This document shows positions 6,251 to 11,387 of a stretch of 11,387 bases of DNA, one piece after another. Position numbers and translations under genes: made by a program. Origin of the DNA: JBBTYG01 sp964483045 (GTDB lineage Bacteria > Patescibacteriota > Minisyncoccia > UBA6257 > 2-01-FULL-56-20); contig CAYZZK010000019.1 of the NCBI GenBank assembly GCA_964483045.1, positions 1-11,387 on the forward strand. Direction: 5' to 3'. The notes beneath the pieces were generated by a model. It had not been told where the DNA came from and ran no database searches. It was given only the letters and a program-made list of their open reading frames with translations. Numbering within the stretch: position 1 is the stretch's first letter; the number at the start of each line of letters is the position of its first letter.

Positions 6251-8317
6251 CTACGAACCAAAGAGAAATTTCACGAGCCACTGAAAAATATTGAAAGTAT
6301 TGCCGCCGGTTGGAGGAAGTGGAGGCGGTGGCAATTGCTGATCAGAAGAGGATGTAGGCGTTTGAGGTGGATACTGGTCGTATTGATTAGGATATGGATT
6401 CAATGTCGAACTTCCTCCGTTTGGCGGAAGCGGCAACCGAATACCCTGAAAATTTTGATTATTTTGCAATTGCTCTTGGATGCAGTTTTGTAACTTTATT
6501 TTCACATCTGCGCTCAACTCGCTTGTATTTATCATTTCAGGACTATCTACGCCGAGCACATTTTTTAGGCAGTTTCCGATCGCAGGTTGTATTGGCATCG
6601 CTCTCGGTTGAGGAACATTTGAATTGCCCGCGCCTGCGCCGACGGACCCCGCCGAAGTTGTGCCTCCGAATTGGCCGAAACAGGCGCTCATTTTGGCTTT
6701 CATATCGGCAGTCGGCTCCGTTCCGCTTTGGAAAAAATTGAAATCAGCTCCGAGTTTTTCCTTGAGACAAGCGGCAACGGCGGGCGGCATATTTGGCAGG
6801 ACTGCGCGCGTACTCGAATTTCTTTCTTCCATCATTTTTGGATGAAACTCATCGAAACAGCTTTTTATTTGGGAAGTATCAATCTGCGGCACGTTTTCCC
6901 CCGCTTGAATCTTATCAAGGTCACTTCCGAGTTTTTCCCTAAGGCACGGAAGAATGTCGGACGGGGCGCTCTTCAAAAAATTCCGAAGCCGATCCCGGGG
7001 AGACACGCTCGGTATATGCTCTTTCGCCTCTTTCATCATGCCCAGCGAACTGCTGCCCTCTTCAAGATGCATCACCTGCGCGCAAATTCTGAACGTATCT
7101 GCAAGCTCGGCGGTTCCCATCTCTTTGCCCGAACTTATGCTTTGCAGGGTGCTGCTGCCGAGTTTGGCTTTGAGGCAGGATGTCACCGCCGGCGGCGCTC
7201 CCTTCAAAATCTCTTTCGTGTTTCCGGTTTGGCCGAATTTTTCAAAACAACTCCGCACTCTTTCTCCTATATCCGGCCCCGGAACGAGTTTTCCAGATTG
7301 TATGTCGTCCAGGATGTTTGGCCCGACATTCGAGGCGAGGCATGCCTTCACTTCGTTTGGCGCGTTTTCAAGCCCGGATCGCACCTGAACCAGGCCTTCG
7401 CGGGCATTTTGCGCCTCCTCCGGCTTAATGAATCCCCGTTCCACGCCGAATTTAAAACATTCCTCGTGATGCGATGGATCGTTGCAATAATCCCGGCATG
7501 CCACCTCCGAATCGCATCCGCCGGGCCCTTTTCCGCCCGCTTCGCGCAGTTTATCTCCCTGACTCTGCTCGATAAAGCCCGCTTTTTCCGCGAACGCGAT
7601 GCATTCGTCGCGATGAGCTGTGTCAGTGCAGTATTTTTCGCATTGATCCTTCGTCGTGCATCCGCCAGGCGTTTCGCCCGCTTTTACAAGTTCCAAGAAT
7701 TTTGCGGGCGGCTGTGCGCTTCCATCCGCTATACCGGTCTTTTTTGCAAAAGCAAAACATTCTTCCGAATGGCTAAAGTCGCTACAATACGCCTTGCACG
7801 TTTCCTCGGAATTGCAATCCCCCGGCATTTTTCCGCCCGACTTAAGAAATGCAGAAAGTTTTTCTCCGCGGTTTGTGTTTTCATCCTTAATGCCATGCTC
7901 TTTGGCAAACGCCGTGCATATTTCTATGTTTTGAACCTGGCTGCAAAATGTCCGGCATTCTTTCGGAGATGCGCAGCCGCCCGGACCTTCGCCGTTTTGG
8001 AGCTGCTCGCCGAATTTTTTCGCGCGAGACGCTTCGTCCTTATTCATCAACCCGTGCGATTCGGCGAATGCGATGCACGCGGCCATATGTGCCGTGTCAT
8101 CGCAATATGCCTTGCATGCGTCTTTGCTCTCGCAATTACCGAGTTCGGGAATCGGAAACGTGATTCCCGATTCTTTTATTTCCGATATTTGAGCTAAGGA
8201 TGAAGTGGCAGTGCTTGTTTCCTCGGCCTTCACGGCAAGATTGCCCGCCACAACGAACGCCGCGCACAAAATCACTATAGCTGCAATCTTCCGCATACAT
8301 GTCGGCGCGCGTTTCAT
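6251..8317 (-). CDS. Secreted cysteine-repeat protein with two repeat classes and a proline-rich tail
   Basis: Function is unknown. The start is a signal peptide; an internal Met8 gives an even more typical one, ending AVKA before EE at residue 32. Residues about 60-300 hold five repeats with invariant CX5CX3CX8C spacing (cysteines 62/68/72/81, 115/121/125/134, 168/174/178/187, 220/226/230/239, 268/274/278/287), each followed by a helix like AFAxxHG and a GPGG-type link. Residues about 318-620 hold five repeats of a second class starting APPAVxxCLxxKLG, each with two cysteines (326/357, 381/412, 458/487, 517/546, 583/612). The mature protein thus has 30 cysteines, an even number, suggesting disulfides outside the cell or bound metal. 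The tail (about 627-671) is Pro/Tyr/Gln-rich and ends in a short hydrophobic stretch. The ATG directly follows the stop of the upstream 94-residue gene, so the two are coupled. Stop is TAG. Confidence 0.92.
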   Translation of the reverse strand: MKRAPTCMRKIAAIVILCAAFVVAGNLAVKAEETSTATSSLAQISEIKESGITFPIPELGNCESKDACKAYCDDTAHMAACIAFAESHGLMNKDEASRAKKFGEQLQNGEGPGGCASPKECRTFCSQVQNIEICTAFAKEHGIKDENTNRGEKLSAFLKSGGKMPGDCNSEETCKAYCSDFSHSEECFAFAKKTGIADGSAQPPAKFLELVKAGETPGGCTTKDQCEKYCTDTAHRDECIAFAEKAGFIEQSQGDKLREAGGKGPGGCDSEVACRDYCNDPSHHEECFKFGVERGFIKPEEAQNAREGLVQVRSGLENAPNEVKACLASNVGPNILDDIQSGKLVPGPDIGERVRSCFEKFGQTGNTKEILKGAPPAVTSCLKAKLGSSTLQSISSGKEMGTAELADTFRICAQVMHLEEGSSSLGMMKEAKEHIPSVSPRDRLRNFLKSAPSDILPCLREKLGSDLDKIQAGENVPQIDTSQIKSCFDEFHPKMMEERNSSTRAVLPNMPPAVAACLKEKLGADFNFFQSGTEPTADMKAKMSACFGQFGGTTSAGSVGAGAGNSNVPQPRAMPIQPAIGNCLKNVLGVDSPEMINTSELSADVKIKLQNCIQEQLQNNQNFQGIRLPLPPNGGSSTLNPYPNQYDQYPPQTPTSSSDQQLPPPPLPPTGGNTFNIFQWLVKFLFGS

Positions 8318-8602
8318 TTATTCAAAAGGGTTTTTGTACGCCTCTTTTATCGGATTCGTTTCGGGCGCAACCGTCGGAACTTTCCCTTCAATCGGATTTT
8401 GGGATTTCGTGAGAATTTGCGCACCCAGGCTTTCATCCGCCACGGGAACGGCAGCTACCGAATTTTTATTTTCTTGAACGGGAGAAGAAACCGAAACCGG
8501 AGACGTGGGAGAGCCAACGGTAGCTACAAAGAGAAATACGGCGATGCCGATTAAAACAACGGCGATGCCGATAAAGAAGAAGGATTTTTCTGTATGATGC
8601 AT
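8318..8602 (-). CDS. Small membrane-anchored protein, partner of the cysteine-repeat gene
   Basis: Function is unknown. The 94 residues contain one strong hydrophobic segment (about 9-28) after MHHTEKSF. The rest is a Ser/Pro/Val-rich linker and the tail NPIEGKVPTVAPETNPIKEA ending NPFE. This repeated NP(I/F) pattern resembles short membrane proteins I recall from Patescibacteria genomes (recollection, not checked). TAA is immediately followed by the ATG of the secreted cysteine-repeat gene, so the pair forms an operon and may act together at the cell surface. No Shine-Dalgarno site is visible. The gene is divergent from tRNA-Lys. Confidence 0.82.
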   Translation of the reverse strand: MHHTEKSFFFIGIAVVLIGIAVFLFVATVGSPTSPVSVSSPVQENKNSVAAVPVADESLGAQILTKSQNPIEGKVPTVAPETNPIKEAYKNPFE

Positions 8603-8604
8603 TG

Positions 8605-8632
8605 TTGTAATTGTATCAAATTCATATAGAAT
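8605..8632 (+). promoter_or_regulatory. Probable promoter of tRNA-Lys
   Basis: TTGTAA (8605-8610, 4 of 6) and TAGAAT (8627-8632, 5 of 6) are spaced by 16 bp. Transcription would start near 8639, about 23 nt before the tRNA. It lies immediately outside the start of the divergent 94-residue gene. Confidence 0.4.
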
Positions 8633-8661
8633 GTTTTTTGTTAGCTGTGCACAGGCGGTTT

Positions 8662-8734
8662 GCGCCCATAGCTCAGTTGGTAGAGCAGCTCCCTCTTAAG
8701 GAGATTGTCCCAGGTTCGAATCCTGGTGGGCGCA
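8662..8734 (+). tRNA. tRNA-Lys (anticodon CTT)
   Basis: Acceptor GCGCCCA (8662-8668) pairs with TGGGCGC (8727-8733). D stem is GCTC/GAGC, anticodon loop CTCTTAA (8693-8699) has anticodon CTT at 8695-8697, and the T arm is CCAGG-TTCGAAT-CCTGG. The anticodon stem has four good pairs; the outermost pair (G8688 with A8704) is a mismatch. The discriminator is A and, unlike the tRNA-Arg here, CCA is not encoded (CAA follows), so the end must be added by the CCA enzyme. A damaged copy follows directly. Confidence 0.93.
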
Positions 8735-8751
8735 CAAAGCATTTTATTCAG

Positions 8752-8924
8752 CGTTCAGTCGGGCGGGGAGCAGCTCCCTCTGGCGATGCAGACATCGCCG
8801 ACTGGTTCACTCGAGAAAAATATAAATTCAAATTTTATATTTTTCTCTCGTTGCCGGTCTAAAGGAGACGGTCGCAGGCTAAGTGGTGAGCCCGTCGAAC
8901 CATTCGAATCCTGGTGGGGGCACA
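8752..8924 (+). pseudogene. Broken copy of tRNA-Lys, split by two inserts
   Basis: Three blocks, in order, match the tRNA-Lys just upstream. The D-arm and 5' anticodon arm: CAGTCGG at 8756-8762 and a perfect 14-base match at 8768-8781. The 3' anticodon arm to T stem: 8858-8878, 17 of 21 identical to 8694-8714. The T loop to 3' end: 8903-8924, 21 of 22 identical to 8715-8736. A 76-bp insert (8782-8857) interrupts the anticodon loop, with TCT at both borders. A 24-bp insert (8879-8902) interrupts the T arm. The 5' acceptor strand is missing, so a functional tRNA is unlikely. If insert 1 and one TCT were removed, the loop would read CTCTAAA, anticodon CTA instead of CTT. Confidence 0.7.
8782..8857. 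mobile_element. Hairpin-forming insert inside the tRNA copy
   Basis: The 76-bp insert contains GGCGATG-CAGA-CATCGCC (8782-8799, 7-bp stem) and a 14-bp perfect A/T-rich inverted repeat at 8813-8826 and 8834-8847 with a 7-nt loop. TCT at both edges could be a 3-bp target duplication. There is no coding sequence. It resembles a very small palindromic element or a structured RNA segment; the mobile-element reading is inference. Confidence 0.35.
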
Positions 8925-9035
8925 TGTATTTTTACTGACCAAAGATGGTTGCAGGTTTATGACGCTTGGGTTTCACTCATTTCCGAATTTTTATTTTGCG
9001 CTTCGCTGAACGCCTGCCGCTTCAACGTTTTATGC

Positions 9036-9067
9036 AAAAATTAAAAGCCCAGGATTTTCTCCTGGGC
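9036..9067 (-). terminator. Intrinsic terminator of the 719-residue gene
   Basis: On the minus strand GCCCAGGA-GAAAA-TCCTGGGC forms an 8-bp stem (9067-9047) followed by TTTTAATTTTT. It begins about 25 nt after the stop codon. A second small hairpin (GGCGC-TTTTT-GCGCC, 9074-9088) sits between the stop and the terminator. Nothing else recognisable was found in the rest of the 8925-9092 gap. Confidence 0.9.
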
Positions 9068-9092
9068 AATTTGGGCGCTTTTTGCGCCTGAA

Positions 9093-11252
9093 TTACTGAA
9101 CCGCTACCGCTCGGAAGAACAGTTGCGGTAGATTGGGTGGCACTTCGAAGAAGTACCGAATATACCCCGAACTATTCTGGAGCGGGAACGGAGTCACGCG
9201 CTGCCAGACAACCATGTCGGTGGAAGTTTCTATGTGATACAAACGATCGTCCGCGACGAAGAATCCCAGTTCGATCAGATCGTTCATTCCTGCCTGCTGG
9301 GCCGGAATAACCCGGATAACGTCTAGCTGCGCAACAGCGCATTGGAGAATCACGGCGATCAAAACGTCGCCGTCAACCGGCACTGCAACGGAAGAACTTT
9401 CGCCTCGAAAGTTCGCGCACTTTGCGCCGTCGATCTCGAGCGTCAGTCGATCTCCGGTGAAGAATTGCGAGTCTATATCTCCCTTGATCCTGACGATTGT
9501 CGGCACGCCTTCCTGGAATCTGCAATTTGCATTGCACGAAAACGAAATGACGGCATGCAGACTATCGTTCAATGTGGCCGAACCGGTTCCAAGTTCATTT
9601 CCCGCATCGCTTACGAGCGAAAACGAACTTATGTCCTGGAACGATGCCGATGGCGAGTTAGTGGTGAGCATGAGCGTTGCCGGTACGTCGATCGTCGCCC
9701 CGTTCCCGCTCACCGATTCGCCGGTCGCTACCATTACAAACTCGGCGATGAGGCTGTTCGTGCGTATCTGCGCCCCCCGCCGAGCCGTGGGCGAGGCCTG
9801 AACCATGAGCCGGCCCGAAGCAATGATCGTTATGAGTTGTCCCGGAGACGGCAGGTAGGTAGTTTGGATCGGAAGATTTGAGTTGATGCATCTCGCGTTT
9901 ATGTTTGTTCCGGTGTCGATCACTCCAAACTGGAACGATCCTCCCGGCGTGGTCGGAATATCGCATCGGAGCGAAAGAACCTTCACGGTGCCGTGCTGTA
10001 TAAACAGAGGCGGGTCGAACGTGAACAGAGCGGTTTCCGGTGTTCCCTGCGAGGACGTGCCTACCGAAGTAATTCCATCGTAGAGCTGGCAATTATTCAG
10101 ATCGTTCGGCGTAAGCCCGTTGGTTGTAGCGCGCGAAACGACCAATTCGAAAACTCTGAAGTCTTCGCTTGGGCTTGTGGCATCGAGAACCCACGCGCCT
10201 ACTTCAACTTGACGCAAGCCCGCAATCACGTCCCGCGGCGGAGCATTGGTGTCGAATAATCTAATGACAAGTGACGGTCCAAGAATCGGAACGGAGTCGC
10301 TTATTACTGCATCTCGAGGCCGAACGAGCTCATACCCGTATGTCGCTCCGCGGATGATATGCCACTGCTGCGGCAGCGCCGAAACAGCGATTGTATCTCC
10401 GGTGAAGGCAATTCCTTCGAGAGTGCCTCGCACGGTTACAACATGCGATCCCGGATCCAGCGTGAAGAGCTCATAGAATGTGAGCGTCTTCTTGAATGGG
10501 TCGAATGTGTCGTCCGCATCGACAGGTCCGGCGAGCAAATTGCCCTGCTCATCGAACAGCTTAACTTCCTGAATATCGAACGGCGAGGCCGTGCTCACGA
10601 ATATATCGAATTCAGGCCCGGCGATAATCACCGGCTCATTTGCACCGACATCGAACCGGAACTGGCCGAGAAACTGGTCCCTGTGCCCCGCGGCCGTGGG
10701 TTCGTTCGCAAGTCCCGAGGTCGGAAGGATGTCTAAAGACCCTACAGTAACGGAATCGATCGCCTGTGTTGCTCCCACAATGGGAAACGACCCATCGACC
10801 GGGAGCGAGGCATCGATCTGCGTCACCGAAAGAGTCACGGTTTGATCGTGTGAAGCCGACAGGTCTCTCTTGAATTCGCCTGCAACTGTGATCTCATAGC
10901 TCCGCCCCGGAAGCAGCGCGAGGTCGAGAGCTATCGTTGCCTCCGATCCCACCAAGCTGCCATCGCCCAGTCGCCTGCCGAATTCATCGGTGACGACGAC
11001 GGTCGACAGAACTTCCGACGGCGCAGTGCCGCCCTGCTGGACGGTCATACTCCGAATCACTGCCGGCTCGGAGGAAGTCGCCGTTAGCGAAATGAATTTT
11101 ATCCGAGCGCCGCCTTCAGGAATCAGGAGCGGCGGAGGAATTGGGTCCGACAGAATCGTGATCGCTTCGGCTATGCGCACCTCAAATGGCGCGCCAGCCC
11201 AAAGCACGAGGCATGCACAGACACACACCAGGGTTTTGGCATTCTTCTTCAT
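9093..11252 (-). CDS. Secreted multi-module surface protein, possibly S-layer-like
   Basis: The 719 residues start with a signal peptide (MKKNAKTL then a hydrophobic run, cleavage near AEA at 28-30). Four related modules follow, at about 48-165, 190-325, 345-475 and 495-635. Each shows the same order: a beta-strand block like F-x-x-x-A-x-x-x-E, a segment like LYDG or DEFGRRLG, then G-x-x-x-x-V-x-V-x-G-x-I and a GD turn. This pattern suggests Ig-like beta-sandwich repeats, as in putative surface-layer proteins I recall from Parcubacteria (recollection). The last 60 residues (YHIETSTDMVVWQRV to LFFRAVAV) resemble a C-terminal domain common in Verrucomicrobia and Planctomycetes secreted proteins (Y-x-V-E-x-S-x-D-L-x-x-W ... 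FYR). The gene has its own promoter, Shine-Dalgarno site and terminator. Role at the cell surface is inference; no enzyme motif was seen. Confidence 0.9.
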   Translation of the reverse strand: MKKNAKTLVCVCACLVLWAGAPFEVRIAEAITILSDPIPPPLLIPEGGARIKFISLTATSSEPAVIRSMTVQQGGTAPSEVLSTVVVTDEFGRRLGDGSLVGSEATIALDLALLPGRSYEITVAGEFKRDLSASHDQTVTLSVTQIDASLPVDGSFPIVGATQAIDSVTVGSLDILPTSGLANEPTAAGHRDQFLGQFRFDVGANEPVIIAGPEFDIFVSTASPFDIQEVKLFDEQGNLLAGPVDADDTFDPFKKTLTFYELFTLDPGSHVVTVRGTLEGIAFTGDTIAVSALPQQWHIIRGATYGYELVRPRDAVISDSVPILGPSLVIRLFDTNAPPRDVIAGLRQVEVGAWVLDATSPSEDFRVFELVVSRATTNGLTPNDLNNCQLYDGITSVGTSSQGTPETALFTFDPPLFIQHGTVKVLSLRCDIPTTPGGSFQFGVIDTGTNINARCINSNLPIQTTYLPSPGQLITIIASGRLMVQASPTARRGAQIRTNSLIAEFVMVATGESVSGNGATIDVPATLMLTTNSPSASFQDISSFSLVSDAGNELGTGSATLNDSLHAVISFSCNANCRFQEGVPTIVRIKGDIDSQFFTGDRLTLEIDGAKCANFRGESSSVAVPVDGDVLIAVILQCAVAQLDVIRVIPAQQAGMNDLIELGFFVADDRLYHIETSTDMVVWQRVTPFPLQNSSGYIRYFFEVPPNLPQLFFRAVAVQ

Positions 11253-11258
11253 ATGCTT

Positions 11259-11263
11259 TCCTT
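11259..11263 (-). promoter_or_regulatory. Ribosome binding site AAGGA
   Basis: AAGGA ends 6 nt before the ATG at 11252 on the minus strand and fixes that start. With the gene at 732, this is one of only two clear Shine-Dalgarno sites in the window. Confidence 0.7.
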
Positions 11264-11319
11264 TCTTCTACTTGTTTCTGCTGTTATTTTTTTCTCAAAG
11301 GGCCCGAAACTGAATGGTT

Positions 11320-11348
11320 AATATACTCAATAATTAGGAAAAAGTCAA
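11320..11348 (-). promoter_or_regulatory. Promoter of the 719-residue surface protein gene
   Basis: TTGACT (11348-11343, 5 of 6) and TATATT (11325-11320, 5 of 6) are separated by 17 bp. Transcription would start near 11313, with a leader of about 60 nt. Confidence 0.75.
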
Positions 11349-11387
11349 GTCTGAAAGACGCCTCAATATATGGTAAAATATCCTGCA

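Noticed and set aside
6671..8197. 508-codon plus-strand open frame opposite the cysteine-repeat gene
   Set aside because: It is a shadow of the repeated minus-strand gene; that gene has the signal peptide, regular cysteine spacing and operon context.
8656..8924. Possible tmRNA or a functional intron-containing tRNA at the tRNA-Lys copy
   Set aside because: No tmRNA 5' signature or tag frame is visible; the 5' acceptor strand of the copy is missing and the 76-bp insert is too small for a group I intron.
8611..8938. Plus-strand open frames containing AQLVEQ, NPGGRT or SGEPVEPF strings
   Set aside because: These are translations of the tRNA-Lys gene and the short intergenic repeat, a common source of false proteins.
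11371..11379. Plus-strand extended -10-like TGGTAAAAT near the window end
   Set aside because: No good -35 lies at the right distance and the downstream gene is outside the window, so it cannot be judged.

Overview
The window looks like chromosomal DNA from a Candidate Phyla Radiation (Patescibacteria, Parcubacteria-like) bacterium. This is an inference. It rests on the sequence style of the ribosomal and elongation-factor proteins, a secreted protein built of CX5CX3CX8C repeats next to a tiny single-pass membrane protein, a large signal-peptide protein made of beta-sandwich-like modules, and mostly leader-poor genes without Shine-Dalgarno sites. TAA, TAG and TGA all end genes here, so the standard bacterial code is in use; this argues against the UGA-glycine lineages.

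Layout. Positions 1-253 (minus strand) hold the start of tuf (EF-Tu), with its own consensus promoter at 360-387. Positions 360-602 form a decayed inverted duplication containing nested palindromes. A complete plus-strand transcription unit follows: promoter 664-692, an unrecognised 271-residue gene at 732-1547, and an intrinsic terminator at 1565-1601. Positions 1659-4811 (minus) carry the translation cluster promoter-rpsL-rpsG-fusA, so the classical str operon is present but tuf is split off by the inserted plus-strand unit. Upstream of rpsL is a site-2-type M50 protease gene (4850-5473, minus).

The second half is surface-oriented. A tRNA-Arg(TCG) gene at 5519 is followed by a small membrane-anchored protein (5686-6204, plus). 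Next is a minus-strand pair at 6251-8602: a 94-residue membrane protein and a 688-residue cysteine-repeat secreted protein whose start codon directly follows the first gene's stop. Divergent from it is tRNA-Lys(CTT) at 8662. A broken second copy of this tRNA follows, interrupted by two small inserts (8752-8924). The window ends with a 719-residue secreted multi-module protein (9093-11252, minus) with its own promoter, ribosome binding site and terminator.

The points most worth a second look are: the tRNA-Lys copy invaded by hairpin-forming inserts; the two-class cysteine-repeat protein; the inverted duplication at the tuf promoter; a duplicated fusA 3' end whose two differences are both synonymous; and an EF-Tu with serine where the switch I hydrophobic gate isoleucine is expected.
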